This document shows positions 27,823 to 37,507 of a DNA stretch of 39,381 nucleotides, in pieces (positions within the stretch are counted from its first letter, which is position 1; each line of letters starts with the position of its first letter). Source of the DNA: an uncultured Oscillospiraceae bacterium (GTDB lineage: Bacteria; Bacillota; Clostridia; Oscillospirales; Oscillospiraceae). The translations under genes and the position numbers were made by a program. Where the stretch lies: contig CAKTEZ010000014.1 in assembly GCA_934553255.1 (NCBI GenBank), positions 1-39,381 on the forward strand, read 5' to 3'. The notes beneath the pieces are model-generated. The model was not told the DNA's origin, did no database searches, and saw nothing but the letters and a program-made list of their open reading frames with translations.

Positions 27823-30800
27823 TACAGTGGATCGTTTCATCCAGCGTTTTGATTCTGGTGGTCATCGCGCTGCGCTATGTGCTGCGCGGGAAGATCAGCC
27901 TGCGGATGCAGTATGCGCTGTGGCTGCTGGTACTCGTGCGCCTGCTCGTTCCGGTGAGCTTCGGCGCGAGCGATCTGAGCGTGATGAACGCCGTGCCGGA
28001 GCGCGCGCCGACGGTGCAGCAGGGGACCTACAAGCAGGACATCGTCGGTGAGCGGAACGACGCGCCCGCGAACGCCGGTACCGTCGGCATTCCGGCACAG
28101 AGCATGAACGAGCCGGTCCCGCCGGATCTGGTGCAGAACATTACGACCGCGACGGTGACCGCGCCGACGGTCGAAAAGACCGACTGGGCGCAGGTGGGGA
28201 AGACCGTCTGGCTCGCCGGCGCGGCGGCGCTGGGACTGGTGTTCCTCGCCGTGAACCTGCGCTTCGGCAAGAAGCTGCGCCGCTCGCGTGAGCGCGTGGA
28301 GGAGACCGACGCCTGCCTGCCGGTCTACGAGAGCGGTGAGACGGATACGCCGTGCCTGTTCGGCGTTGCGAAGCCGAGCATTTACGTCACACCCGACACG
28401 CGCACGGAGGTGGAGACGCTGCGCTATGCGCTCGCCCATGAACAGACGCACTACCGCCACGGCGACAACCTTTGGGCGGTGCTGCGCGGCGTGTGCCTTG
28501 CGCTGCATTGGTACAACCCGCTCGTGTGGTGGGCGGCTGAGCTGTCCCGCCGCGACGCGGAGCTGGCCTGCGACGAGGCGACCATCCGCCGCATCGGCGA
28601 GAGCGAGCGCGCCGCCTACGGCCGCACGCTCATCCGCATGACCTGTGAAAAGCGCCCCGCGCTGCTCGTCACCGCCACGACGATGACCGACAGCGGCAAG
28701 GGTCTCAAGGAGCGCATCTCCCTGTTGGTGAAGAAGCCGAAAACGGCGGCGTATACGGCGGTCGCCGTGCTGCTCGTCGCCTGTCTTTCAGTCGCCTGCA
28801 CCTTCACCGGCAAGCAGGCTGCGCTGCCCGAGCCCTTCGGCAAGAGCTACGAGGTGGCGGAGGTCGTGTATCAGCCGTCTGTATACAGCTTTGCTCTGAC
28901 GACCGACACCGCGCCCTACTTCCGCATCGCAGCGAACGGCGAGAGCCTTACGGTCGTTGACCTCAGCAACGACGGCGCGAACGCGGAGAGCGCCTACGGC
29001 GCTCTGGAGGCCTACACGCTCACGAAGGAAAATTTCGACGAGCGCTTCCTCGACGATCAGCTCGGCTGGGAGAGCGGGAGCTCGCAGGCCGCGTCGCTGC
29101 GCCGCGAAAACGCGAAGGCGTGGCACTGCACGGCGGCGGAGGAGCCCTCGTGGCCGGAGGAGATCTACCTTCTTCAGCAAAAGGACGGCTCGCTTTACCT
29201 CGTCATGGGCTACGACTGGGAGAGCTCGGAGAAATTCCCCGACGGAATGCACTCCTTCCGCTGGCTGTTCCGCCTGAGCGAAAAGGTCGCGCCGACCTAC
29301 GAGAGCATGGAGGCCTACGCCCTCTCCGTCATCAACGCGCTCAAGCAGCCGAACGGCTACACTTATTACATTCTTCCGGATGGTGCGCAGAGCAGCGCGG
29401 ACGGCACGCCGATCGAGGTCACTGAGGCGGCGGCTGATGTGCGCGTGACCAAGCTGGAAAAGCTTGGCGACTGCATGGACCTTGTGCCGGACGGCACGCT
29501 GGAGCTGTGGTCTTTTAGTTATGAGGTCAAGCCGGAGGACAAGGCGGGGGCGCTGCCCGACCGCTTCTTCTGGGTCGGCGGCAACAACATCACCGACGAC
29601 GGCTACATTTCCGAGGGCTTTTTCTATTACCTCACCATGCTCCGCACGGACGGCGATCCGGGCGTCTACAAGCTGCTCGACAGCCAGATGACGAACGACG
29701 GGCTGTGGCATAACGGCTGCACCTATACGAACACTTATGAATACCTCTACGATTTCTATGCGGATTATGCGTCCCTCGATGTGCCGCGCTATCTGGTCCC
29801 GGACTTCTTCACCGGCCTTATCAGCGACCCGACCATTCTCCAGACGAGCGAGGGCGGCGAGGGCCACCGCTATGACGGAAACGGCTGGCTGCTCTACACG
29901 CCGGTGACGGTTTGGGCGCGCACGACGAACGCGGGCGAGGACTGCTGGTACTCCGCTTATCAGACCGGCAGCACCCTGCGCGTGGACAAGAGCATGGACA
30001 GCGTGGAAATGATGGAGGCGTTCTACCGCGACAACGGCTTCACGCTCGAGCAGTACCGCGAGGGCGCGGCGCTCAGCGGCCCGTGGACGCGCTTCGATGC
30101 GGAGAGCGGCATGCAGTTTGCAAACTACCTTGCGCCGGACACCGATTACGGCGGCTGCTACATCATCTCGACCTACTGGACGCCGACCGACGAGATCGTG
30201 ACGAACCAGTGGGGCGATTGGAACAAGGGCGCGCAGGTGCAGAACGAAGCCATCGAGCTGCGGCAGATGGCGCAGAGCTTCACGGTCAGCGGAAATGTCT
30301 ATTTCTATGTCCCGACCTTCCAGAATGACCTTGACCTCGCCTCTGAGGGCATAGCCTCGTGGCTGTATCTCGTTGAGAACAATGAGACCGTCGGCGGCTA
30401 TAGTGTGCGCGGCGCGTGGAATGTCCCTACGCTCAACGCCTATCATTACATTACATGTGACGCGCCGAAAGACACCGGCAGACAGCTTGCGCTCTGGCTC
30501 TCAAACAATGATTCCTCGCACTTTGTGTTCTACGAGGGGACAAACATCGTGGCGTATCACCGCGGCATGAACGATCCGGTGGACTACTACGAGGCGCAGG
30601 GCGATTTCAGCTTCTTCTATGGCGACGAGAACACACTCTACGACCGAATACTCAATTGGTATGACGAGGCGGAGATCTGCACGCTGCAAGACGAGGCTGA
30701 TGAGACCCCCATTCCGGACCGCGGACAGTCGTGGGAGGAGGCCGCGAAGGAATATCTCGACGCCTACCAGGGCGTGCATCTCAAGGTGCGAAGCGGCAGC

Positions 30801-31082
30801 CTGTTCAAGTTTATGTGGATGAAGAACCTTGTTGAGCCGGCAGAGGAGAGAACGCAGACCTCCCGCGAGCGCGGCGAGCTGGACGAGAACAGCTATTGCT
30901 TTTATTCCACGACCGAGTTTGTGCCGGAAAGCGAACGGGCGCTGGGGTATGCGATGGCAGGCAACACCGGAGACTGCGACGATCCCGACGCGCCGGAGGG
31001 CGCGTATGAATACTACCGCTGCTGCATTATCACGCTCAAGGAGGACGGTTGGCACGGCGTGGTATGCGGCACAGGCTGGTAG
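27819..31082 (+). CDS. BlaR1-type M56 family sensor metalloprotease with giant ectodomain
   Basis: This 1087-residue membrane protein has helices at about residues 2-20, 31-48, 129-146 and 309-327. The zinc protease motif HEQTH is at 207-211, followed by E248 in RRDAELACDE. This is the M56/BlaR1 core, with an AACLSVACTFTG-like end of the last helix. Past residue 331 it has an extracellular region of about 755 residues instead of the usual penicillin-binding sensor domain. The region is rich in Trp, Tyr and acidic residues, with motifs such as YLVMGYDWESSEKFPDGMHS and TVWARTTNAGEDCWY, and I recognise no domain. The ATG overlaps the blaI stop. Ligand binding outside presumably triggers cleavage of the repressor; what it senses is unknown. 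A hairpin follows the stop codon. Confidence 0.93.
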   Translation: MIQWIVSSSVLILVVIALRYVLRGKISLRMQYALWLLVLVRLLVPVSFGASDLSVMNAVPERAPTVQQGTYKQDIVGERNDAPANAGTVGIPAQSMNEPVPPDLVQNITTATVTAPTVEKTDWAQVGKTVWLAGAAALGLVFLAVNLRFGKKLRRSRERVEETDACLPVYESGETDTPCLFGVAKPSIYVTPDTRTEVETLRYALAHEQTHYRHGDNLWAVLRGVCLALHWYNPLVWWAAELSRRDAELACDEATIRRIGESERAAYGRTLIRMTCEKRPALLVTATTMTDSGKGLKERISLLVKKPKTAAYTAVAVLLVACLSVACTFTGKQAALPEPFGKSYEVAEVVYQPSVYSFALTTDTAPYFRIAANGESLTVVDLSNDGANAESAYGALEAYTLTKENFDERFLDDQLGWESGSSQAASLRRENAKAWHCTAAEEPSWPEEIYLLQQKDGSLYLVMGYDWESSEKFPDGMHSFRWLFRLSEKVAPTYESMEAYALSVINALKQPNGYTYYILPDGAQSSADGTPIEVTEAAADVRVTKLEKLGDCMDLVPDGTLELWSFSYEVKPEDKAGALPDRFFWVGGNNITDDGYISEGFFYYLTMLRTDGDPGVYKLLDSQMTNDGLWHNGCTYTNTYEYLYDFYADYASLDVPRYLVPDFFTGLISDPTILQTSEGGEGHRYDGNGWLLYTPVTVWARTTNAGEDCWYSAYQTGSTLRVDKSMDSVEMMEAFYRDNGFTLEQYREGAALSGPWTRFDAESGMQFANYLAPDTDYGGCYIISTYWTPTDEIVTNQWGDWNKGAQVQNEAIELRQMAQSFTVSGNVYFYVPTFQNDLDLASEGIASWLYLVENNETVGGYSVRGAWNVPTLNAYHYITCDAPKDTGRQLALWLSNNDSSHFVFYEGTNIVAYHRGMNDPVDYYEAQGDFSFFYGDENTLYDRILNWYDEAEICTLQDEADETPIPDRGQSWEEAAKEYLDAYQGVHLKVRSGSLFKFMWMKNLVEPAEERTQTSRERGELDENSYCFYSTTEFVPESERALGYAMAGNTGDCDDPDAPEGAYEYYRCCIITLKEDGWHGVVCGTGW

Positions 31083-31104
31083 ATCCGCTCAGGACCGAAC
31101 AGCG

Positions 31105-31139
31105 GGAAGCCGCGGGCAGAAATGCCCGCGGCTTCCTTT
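31105..31139 (+). terminator. Terminator-like hairpin after the M56 gene
   Basis: A 14-base-pair perfect stem (31105-31118 with 31123-31136) with a GAAA loop. Only TTTC follows, so the U-tract is short and some read-through into pyrH is possible. Confidence 0.65.
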
Positions 31140-31197
31140 CACGCCGAAAAAAGAAAAGTTTTCAATTTACCCCCTATGCAAAACGGAAAAAATACGC

Positions 31198-31203
31198 TAC
31201 AAT
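31198..31203 (+). promoter_or_regulatory. Possible -10 for pyrH
   Basis: TACAAT at 31198-31203 lies 44 bases before the pyrH start in an A-rich region. The -35 position is only a weak match. Confidence 0.45.
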
Positions 31204-31247
31204 AAAGCCGTTAAAATATGACCGGTTCGCAGGGAGGAACAGAGTAC

Positions 31248-31964
31248 ATGGAGAAACCGAAATATCAGCGCGTCCTGCTCAAGATCAGCGGCGAGGCGCT
31301 CGCGGGCGACAAACACTTCGGCCTTGATTTCGGCGTCATCGGTCAGGTGACGGATGTTATCAAGGAGTGTGTGGAGGCCGGCGTACAGATGGGCATCGTC
31401 ATCGGCGGCGGCAACTTCTGGCGCGGCGTGAAAAACGGCGAGGGCTACATCGAGCGCACACGCGCCGACCACATGGGCATGCTCGCTACGGCGATGAACT
31501 GCATGGCAGTCGCCGATGTGCTGGAGCAGAAGGGCGTGGATGTCCGCATCCAGACCGCGCTGGAGATCAAGGAGGTCGCGGAGCCGTATATCCGCGCCCG
31601 CGCCATCCGGCATCTGGAAAAGGGCCGCGTGGTCATCTTCGGCTGCGGCATCGGCTCGCCGTTCTTCTCCACGGATACCGCGGCGGTGCTCCGCGCGGCG
31701 GAGATCAACGCGGATGTTATCCTGCTTGCCAAGAACATCGACGGCGTGTACAACGCCGACCCCGCCAAGGTCGCGAGCGCGGTGAAGTACGACGCCATCT
31801 CCTACGAGGAGGTGCTGGCCCAGCACCTCGCGGTGATGGACTCCACGGCGACCTCGCTGTCGATGGACAATCACATTCCCGTACTCGTGTTCGCTCTCAA
31901 GGATCCGAAGAATATCCTGCGCGCCGTGATGGGCGAAAAGATCGGTACGATCGTCGGCGAATGA
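31248..31964 (+). CDS. pyrH: Uridylate kinase (UMP kinase)
   Basis: This cytoplasmic enzyme phosphorylates UMP to UDP in pyrimidine synthesis. The 238-residue protein contains [46 protein letters not shown], and [20 protein letters not shown], all family signatures. The ATG at 31248 has AGGGAGG upstream; a frame extending to 31218 adds nothing conserved. In many Firmicutes pyrH sits after rpsB and tsf; here the M56 gene precedes it, so those genes lie elsewhere. frr follows after 51 bases with its own AGGAGG. Confidence 0.97.
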   Translation: MEKPKYQRVLLKISGEALAGDKHFGLDFGVIGQVTDVIKECVEAGVQMGIVIGGGNFWRGVKNGEGYIERTRADHMGMLATAMNCMAVADVLEQKGVDVRIQTALEIKEVAEPYIRARAIRHLEKGRVVIFGCGIGSPFFSTDTAAVLRAAEINADVILLAKNIDGVYNADPAKVASAVKYDAISYEEVLAQHLAVMDSTATSLSMDNHIPVLVFALKDPKNILRAVMGEKIGTIVGE

Positions 31965-32015
31965 GCCGCGTCGCAATAGAGAAACACAAAATCAAAATTT
32001 GAGGAGGCTATCCCC

Positions 32016-32573
32016 ATGTTGAAGGATGAATACAAGGTCTACGAGGAAAAAATGAGAAAGAGCATCGACTCCGTCGCCGCCGACTTCGCCGCCGTGCGCG
32101 CGGGCCGCGCCAACGCCGCCGTGCTCGACCGCATCAGCGTGGACTATTACGGCACGCCCACCCCCATCCAGCAGATCGCGTCCATCGGCTCGCCCGATCC
32201 GCGCCAGCTGCTCATCCAGCCGTGGGACGCGAGCGCCGTGAAGCTCATTGAAAAGGCCATTCTGAACTCCGATCTCGGCATCAATCCGCAGAACGACGGC
32301 AAGGCCATTCGCCTGACCTTCCCGCAGCTGACCGAGGAGCGCCGTAAGGAGCTCGTCAAGCAGATCCGCAAGTACGCCGAGGGCGGCAAGGTCGCCATCC
32401 GCAACATCCGCCGCGACGCGATGGAGACCTTCAAGAAAAAGCAGAAGGCCAGCGAGCTGACCGAGGACGACCTCAAGATCGCCGAAAAGGACCTGCAGAA
32501 GCTCACCGACGATATGTGCAAGGAGCTGGACGCCCTGCTCGAAAAGAAGGAAAAGGAACTGATGGAGGTCTGA
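32016..32573 (+). CDS. frr: Ribosome recycling factor
   Basis: RRF splits post-termination ribosomes together with EF-G. The 185-residue length is normal. Conserved stretches are DFAAVRAGRANAAVLDRISV, YYGTPTPIQQIASI, and LTEERRKELVKQIRKYAE. AGGAGG lies 9 bases before the ATG. The stop codon and the uppS start overlap as TGATG, so translation of the two is coupled. Confidence 0.98.
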   Translation: MLKDEYKVYEEKMRKSIDSVAADFAAVRAGRANAAVLDRISVDYYGTPTPIQQIASIGSPDPRQLLIQPWDASAVKLIEKAILNSDLGINPQNDGKAIRLTFPQLTEERRKELVKQIRKYAEGGKVAIRNIRRDAMETFKKKQKASELTEDDLKIAEKDLQKLTDDMCKELDALLEKKEKELMEV

Positions 32574-33322
32574 TGGGACTTTTCACCAAGAAGAACATCA
32601 CGGGGCAGGTTGACAAGACCAACCTGCCTCGTCATGTTGCCGTCATCATGGACGGCAACGGCCGCTGGGCGCAGAAGCGCGGGCTTCCGCGCTCGGCGGG
32701 GCATAAGGCGGGGGCGGAGAACTTCCGCCGTCTCGGTACCTACTGCAAGGAGCTTGGCATCGACTACCTCACGGTCTACGCCTTTTCGACTGAAAACTGG
32801 AAGCGCCCGCCCGAGGAGATCGATGGCATCATGCAGCTTCTGCGCCGTTATCTCCACGAGTGCATCGATACGATGGAGCGCGACGGCAACCGCCTGCGCT
32901 TTCTCGGCGACCTGAGCGTGTTGGACGACGACCTCAAGGAGCTGATCCGGGAAACGAATGAAATTTCCGCGCGCATCGAGGGCTTTCAGGCGAATGTCTG
33001 CCTCAATTACGGCGGGCGGGACGAGATCGTTCACGCCGCCCGCGCTTTCGCGCGCGACTGCGCGGCGGGGGAGAAGCGGAGCGACGCGCTGACGGAGGAG
33101 GCGTTCTCGCAGTATCTCTATTCCGCAGACCTGCCCGACCCCGAGCTGCTCATTCGTCCGGGCGGGGAGAAGCGCATCAGCAACTATCTCCTTTGGCAGT
33201 GCGCGTACAGCGAGTTTTACTTCTGCGACACGCTCTGGCCGGATTTCGACGAACGGGAGTTCGACAAGGCGCTCATCGCCTATCAGCACCGGGAGCGGCG
33301 CTTCGGCGGCGTGAAGCCGTAA
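32573..33322 (+). CDS. uppS: Isoprenyl transferase (undecaprenyl diphosphate synthase)
   Basis: This cis-prenyltransferase makes the C55 lipid carrier used for wall synthesis. It has 249 residues. The signature HVAVIMDGNGRWAQKRG holds the catalytic aspartate; GHKAGAENFRR follows. YAFSTENWKRP and LLIRPGGEKRISNYLLWQ are the other conserved blocks; the last usually reads RxGGExRxSNFLLWQ. The ATG at 32573 has GGAGG 5 bases upstream and overlaps the frr stop by one base. The product feeds the wecA/tagO-type transferase at 2.4 kb as well as peptidoglycan synthesis. Confidence 0.97.
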   Translation: MGLFTKKNITGQVDKTNLPRHVAVIMDGNGRWAQKRGLPRSAGHKAGAENFRRLGTYCKELGIDYLTVYAFSTENWKRPPEEIDGIMQLLRRYLHECIDTMERDGNRLRFLGDLSVLDDDLKELIRETNEISARIEGFQANVCLNYGGRDEIVHAARAFARDCAAGEKRSDALTEEAFSQYLYSADLPDPELLIRPGGEKRISNYLLWQCAYSEFYFCDTLWPDFDEREFDKALIAYQHRERRFGGVKP

Positions 33323-33351
33323 GAGAAAAACAGCCCGAAAGGGGAAACACT

Positions 33352-34185
33352 ATGAAACAAAGATGGCTTGTGGTGGCAATCGGATTGCCTTTACTGCTGC
33401 TGGTATTGCTGGCGTGTCCCGCGTGGGCGACCATGCTGCTCGTGTGCGCCATCGCGGGCATCGCGGCCTATGAGCTGCTGCACACGGCGGGGAAGAACGT
33501 GCCGACGAGCATATATCTGCTCACGGTCGCAGCGGCCGCGGCGTATGAGGTGCTTCTGTATTACAGCGAGTGGACATTTTTTGGCACGATCCAGACCGTG
33601 ACGGTACTGCGTTGGGCGTTTTTGATGCTGCTGTTTTTCACCGCCGTGCATCGCTTCGGCGGAGAGAGGCCGTTTGCGTTTTCCACGCTCTGCGCCGCTG
33701 TCGTCGGCGGCATGGTATTTCCGGCGATGTATAGCTGCATCTTTCTGCTGCGGAGCTATGCGGACTTCGGCAGAGTTTATGTCCTCGCGCCGTTCTTCAT
33801 CGCCTTCGCGGGCGACGCGCTGTCCATGTATTTCGGCATGTGGTTCGGCAAGCGTAAGATGGCGCCGCACGTCAGTCCGCACAAGACCTGGGCGGGCGGC
33901 ATCGGAGGTCCCATCGGCAGCGCACTTGCGATGCTGCTGCTCGGCTTCATCGCTCAGAGGCGGCTCGGCTATGCGCCGGACTGTGCGCGGCTCGCGCTCG
34001 TCGGCGCGGTCGCTAACATTTTCGGTCAGCTCGGCGACCTCTCCATGTCGCTCATCAAGCGCGAGGCGGGCATCAAGGATTACAGCCATCTCTTCCTCAC
34101 ACACGGCGGGATGCTTGACCGCTTTGATTCCACCATGTTCATTGCGCCGGTCGTGTATTTCTTTGTGGCGGGTGGCATACTATGA
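33352..34185 (+). CDS. cdsA: Phosphatidate cytidylyltransferase
   Basis: This integral membrane enzyme forms CDP-diacylglycerol from phosphatidate and CTP. It has 277 residues and about eight membrane segments. The C-terminal signature VSPHKTWAGGIGGPIGSA and then QLGDLSMSLIKREAGIKDYS, HGGMLDRFDS match the CDS motif exactly. The ATG at 33352 has AGGGGAA 7 bases upstream; frames extending further upstream overlap uppS. Its stop overlaps the dxr start as ATGA. Confidence 0.97.
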   Translation: MKQRWLVVAIGLPLLLLVLLACPAWATMLLVCAIAGIAAYELLHTAGKNVPTSIYLLTVAAAAAYEVLLYYSEWTFFGTIQTVTVLRWAFLMLLFFTAVHRFGGERPFAFSTLCAAVVGGMVFPAMYSCIFLLRSYADFGRVYVLAPFFIAFAGDALSMYFGMWFGKRKMAPHVSPHKTWAGGIGGPIGSALAMLLLGFIAQRRLGYAPDCARLALVGAVANIFGQLGDLSMSLIKREAGIKDYSHLFLTHGGMLDRFDSTMFIAPVVYFFVAGGIL

Positions 34186-35330
34186 CAAGGAGTATTGCTT
34201 TACTTGGCTCGACCGGTTCCATCGGCCGCCAGACGCTGGAGGTCGCGCGGGAGCTTGGGCTGGATGTTGCGGCGCTGACCGCTAATTCGAGCGTTGATCT
34301 CATCGAACAGCAGGCGCGGGAGTTTTCCCCGCGTCTTGCCGTGCTTTATGACGAAGCCGCCGCCGCCGTGCTGCGCGAACGGCTGCGGGACACGAAAACG
34401 GAGGTCCTCTCCGGTATGGAAGGGCTTCTTGCCGCCGCGACCGCGGAGGACGCCGACACGGTAGTGACCGCCGTGGTCGGCATGATCGGCCTTAAGCCTA
34501 CGCTCGCCGCCATCGAGCGCGGGAAGCGCATCGCGCTGGCCAACAAGGAAACGCTGGTGTGCGCGGGAACGCTCGTGATGGATGCGGCGGAGAAGTACGG
34601 CGCGGAGATCGTACCGGTGGACAGCGAACACAGCGCGATCTTCCAATGCGTACAGGGCTGTCGCGACCGCGGCGAGATCAAGCGGCTCATTCTCACCTGC
34701 TCCGGTGGACCGTTCTACGGCCTTTCCCGCGAGCAGCTTGCGGGAAAGACGCGCGCCGACGCGCTCCGTCACCCCAACTGGACGATGGGAGCGAAGATCA
34801 CCGTTGATTCCGCGACGCTGATGAACAAGGGCCTTGAGATCATCGAGGCTATGCGGCTCTACCGCCTGCCGCTGCGGCAGGTGGACGCGGTCATCCACCG
34901 CCAGAGCATCGTCCATTCGCTCGTCGAGTACCGCGACGGCGCGATGCTCGCGCAGCTCGGCACGCCCGACATGAAGCTGCCCATCCGCTACGCGATGACC
35001 TACCCCTATCGCGCGGAGACGCCGGACCGGACCCTCGACCTGCTCTCCTGTCCGCCGCTGACCTTTGCCGCGCCCGACGAGGAGACCTTCCGCTGCTTGA
35101 GGCTTGCGAAGCAGTGCGCCGCGGTCGGCGGCACGGCCTGCGCCATTCTCAACGGCGCGAACGAAGCCGCGGTCGGCGCGTTTTTGCAGGACATGGCGGG
35201 CTTCAACGACATTCCCGCGCTGGTGGAAGCGGCGCTGGAAACCGTTGAGCAGGTCGCCGCGCCAACGCTGGAGGACATTCTCGCGGCGGATCACAAGGCG
35301 CGCGAGGCGGTGCGCGCCCATGTCAAGTAA
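34182..35330 (+). CDS. dxr: 1-deoxy-D-xylulose 5-phosphate reductoisomerase
   Basis: The second enzyme of the MEP isoprenoid pathway, converting DXP to MEP with NADPH. The 382-residue protein shows the N-terminal nucleotide-binding LLGSTGSIGRQTLEVAREL, LANKETLVCAGTLVM, the metal-site VPVDSEHSAIFQCVQG, and CSGGPFYGLSRE. A second catalytic region is ATLMNKGLEIIEA. It overlaps cdsA by four bases. With ispG two genes on, the window holds two MEP-pathway steps feeding uppS. Confidence 0.98.
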   Translation: MTRSIALLGSTGSIGRQTLEVARELGLDVAALTANSSVDLIEQQAREFSPRLAVLYDEAAAAVLRERLRDTKTEVLSGMEGLLAAATAEDADTVVTAVVGMIGLKPTLAAIERGKRIALANKETLVCAGTLVMDAAEKYGAEIVPVDSEHSAIFQCVQGCRDRGEIKRLILTCSGGPFYGLSREQLAGKTRADALRHPNWTMGAKITVDSATLMNKGLEIIEAMRLYRLPLRQVDAVIHRQSIVHSLVEYRDGAMLAQLGTPDMKLPIRYAMTYPYRAETPDRTLDLLSCPPLTFAAPDEETFRCLRLAKQCAAVGGTACAILNGANEAAVGAFLQDMAGFNDIPALVEAALETVEQVAAPTLEDILAADHKAREAVRAHVK

Positions 35331-35355
35331 GCAAGATCCATAAGGAGTTTTTTTC

Positions 35356-36441
35356 ATGTATATCATCGCTGCCATTCTGATCTTCGGCATTCTCATCGCC
35401 GTGCATGAGCTGGGACACTTTCTTGCCGCCAAGGCCTGCGGCGTGCGGGTAAATGAGTTTTCCATCGGCATGGGTCCCGCTATCTTCCATAAGACAAAGG
35501 GCGAAACGGAGTACTCGCTCCGCATTCTCCCCATCGGCGGCTACTGCGCCATGGAGGGCGAGGACGATGCGAGCGACGACCCGCGCGCGCTGGAAAAGCA
35601 GGGCTTTTGGAAAAAGCTACTTATTTTCTTTGCGGGCGCGGCGATGAATTTCCTCACCGGCTTTGTCATCATGCTTTGCCTGTACGCGGGGGCGCAGGGC
35701 TTTTATACGGCGGAGATCGTGAAGCTTGACCCTGCGTTTCCTCAGCAGGGGGAGAACGGCTTGATGCCCGGCGATGTGATCTGGGCCATCAACGGCGAGC
35801 GCATCTACCTCAAGGACGACGTATCCACGGTCCTCGGCGTAATCGACCGCGGGGAGGACGGTGCGATCGAGATGACGGTCCGGCGCGGCACCGAGAAGCT
35901 GACGCGGACCCTGACGCTTCAGACCTATACGAACGAGGCGGGCGAGGAGTATCGCGCATACGGCTTTACCTACGGCGGCATCGTTGAGGCGACGCCGCTC
36001 GTGCGGCTGCAATACAGCTGGTACAACACGCTTGATTTTGTGCGGCTCGTGCGGTTGAGTCTGAAAATGCTGGCGAACGGCTCGGCGGGACTGGACGACC
36101 TCAGGGGTCCGATCGGGATCGTTTCGACCATCAAGGATGTGGGCGAGGAGGCGCAGGAGGAGGCCGAGAAGAACGACCAGAACGGCTTTGCCGCGGCGGC
36201 GGAGAGCATTCTTTACTTCGGTGCGCTCATCGCGGTCAATCTCGCGGTGATGAATCTGCTGCCTCTGCCCGCGCTCGATGGCGGCAAGGTGCTGTTTCTG
36301 CTGGTCAACACGGCGGCACTCGCGCTTTTCAAGCGGCAGATCCCGCCGAAATACGAAAACGCCATTCACATGGCGGGCTTTGCCCTGCTGATGGCACTGA
36401 TGCTGTTCATCACGTTCCACGATGTGATGAAGCTGCTGTGA
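35356..36441 (+). CDS. rseP: RIP metalloprotease RseP (site-2 protease)
   Basis: This membrane-embedded zinc protease cleaves substrates such as anti-sigma factors within the membrane. It has 361 residues. The HEXXH motif appears as AVHELGHFLAAKACGV (H17, E18, H21). A PDZ domain spans about residues 120-190 (LMPGDVIWAINGERIYLKDD). The second active-site motif NLLPLPALDGGKVLF is near 305. Four membrane helices are expected. It lies in the conserved dxr-rseP-ispG order. AAGGAG lies upstream of the ATG. Confidence 0.96.
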   Translation: MYIIAAILIFGILIAVHELGHFLAAKACGVRVNEFSIGMGPAIFHKTKGETEYSLRILPIGGYCAMEGEDDASDDPRALEKQGFWKKLLIFFAGAAMNFLTGFVIMLCLYAGAQGFYTAEIVKLDPAFPQQGENGLMPGDVIWAINGERIYLKDDVSTVLGVIDRGEDGAIEMTVRRGTEKLTRTLTLQTYTNEAGEEYRAYGFTYGGIVEATPLVRLQYSWYNTLDFVRLVRLSLKMLANGSAGLDDLRGPIGIVSTIKDVGEEAQEEAEKNDQNGFAAAAESILYFGALIAVNLAVMNLLPLPALDGGKVLFLLVNTAALALFKRQIPPKYENAIHMAGFALLMALMLFITFHDVMKLL

Positions 36442-36454
36442 GGAGGGGAGAAGC

Positions 36455-37492
36455 ATGACAAAACAGATACTGGTCGGCGGTGTGGCGGTCGGCGGCGGTG
36501 CGCCAGTCACCATCCAGTCGATGTGCAACACAAAAACCGAGGATGCGCGCGCGACCATTGAGCAGATCCTGCGGTTGGAGCAGGCGGGCTGTGAGATCGT
36601 TCGTGTGACCGTGCCGACGCCGGAGGCGGCGGAGGCGGTCGAGACCATCAAGGAAAGCATTCATATCCCCCTCGTGGCGGATATTCATTTTGATTACCGC
36701 CTTGCCATTGCCGCGGCGGAGCATGGCGCGGACAAGATCCGCATCAACCCCGGCAACATCGGCGGGGAGGACCGCGTGAAGGCGGTCGTGGACTGCTGCC
36801 GCGCGCACAAGGTCCCCATCCGCATCGGCGTGAACGGCGGCTCGCTGGAGCGCGAGCTGCTGGCAAAGTATGGCCGCGTGACGCCGGAGGCGCTCGTCGA
36901 GAGCGCGTTGGGTCATGTCGCGCTACTGGAAAAGTTTGACTTCACGGACATCTGCATCTCGGTCAAAAGCTCTGATGTGCCGCTCAATATGGCGGCGTAC
37001 CGGCTGCTGCACGAAAGGGTGGACTATCCGCTGCACCTCGGTGTGACCGAGGCGGGGACGCCGTCGATGGGACTTCTGAAGTCTGCCATCGGCATCGGCG
37101 GACTATTGTGCGAGGGGATCGGCGACACGATCCGCGTCTCGCTGACAGCCGATCCGGTGGAGGAGGTCTATGCCGCCAAGCGGATCCTGCGCGCCTGCGG
37201 GCTGCGGAGAAGCGGCGTGAACCTCATTTCCTGCCCGACCTGCGGGCGCACGGCATACGATATGATCCCGCTGGTCGAGGAGCTGGAACACCGGCTGGAG
37301 GACTGCGATAAGCCCATCACCGTTGCGGTCATGGGCTGCGTGGTCAACGGCCCCGGCGAGGCGAGAGCGGCGGACATTGGCATTGCGGGCGGCAAGGGCG
37401 AGGGTCTGATCTTCCGCCATGGCGAGGTATTGTATAAGGTAGCGCAGGAAAAGCTGCTGGACGCGCTGCTGGACGAGATCGAGAAACTGTAA
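36455..37492 (+). CDS. ispG: 4-hydroxy-3-methylbut-2-enyl diphosphate synthase (ferredoxin/flavodoxin)
   Basis: The MEP pathway iron-sulfur enzyme converting MEcPP to HMBPP. The 345-residue protein starts QILVGGVAVGGGAPVTIQSM, then VADIHFDYRLAIAA and RINPGNIGG. The 4Fe-4S ligands are in ISCPTCGRTAYDM and VMGCVVNGPGEARAADIG. GGAGGGGAG lies 5 bases before the ATG. polC follows after 15 bases, completing the conserved Clostridia order. Confidence 0.97.
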   Translation: MTKQILVGGVAVGGGAPVTIQSMCNTKTEDARATIEQILRLEQAGCEIVRVTVPTPEAAEAVETIKESIHIPLVADIHFDYRLAIAAAEHGADKIRINPGNIGGEDRVKAVVDCCRAHKVPIRIGVNGGSLERELLAKYGRVTPEALVESALGHVALLEKFDFTDICISVKSSDVPLNMAAYRLLHERVDYPLHLGVTEAGTPSMGLLKSAIGIGGLLCEGIGDTIRVSLTADPVEEVYAAKRILRACGLRRSGVNLISCPTCGRTAYDMIPLVEELEHRLEDCDKPITVAVMGCVVNGPGEARAADIGIAGGKGEGLIFRHGEVLYKVAQEKLLDALLDEIEKL

Positions 37493-37507
37493 GAGAGAAG
37501 CGACAAA

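Noticed and set aside
31105..31136. GC-rich hairpin considered as a bidirectional regulatory RNA
   Set aside because: Placement right after the M56 stop codon and the perfect stem with a GAAA loop fit a plain terminator better, despite the short U-tract.
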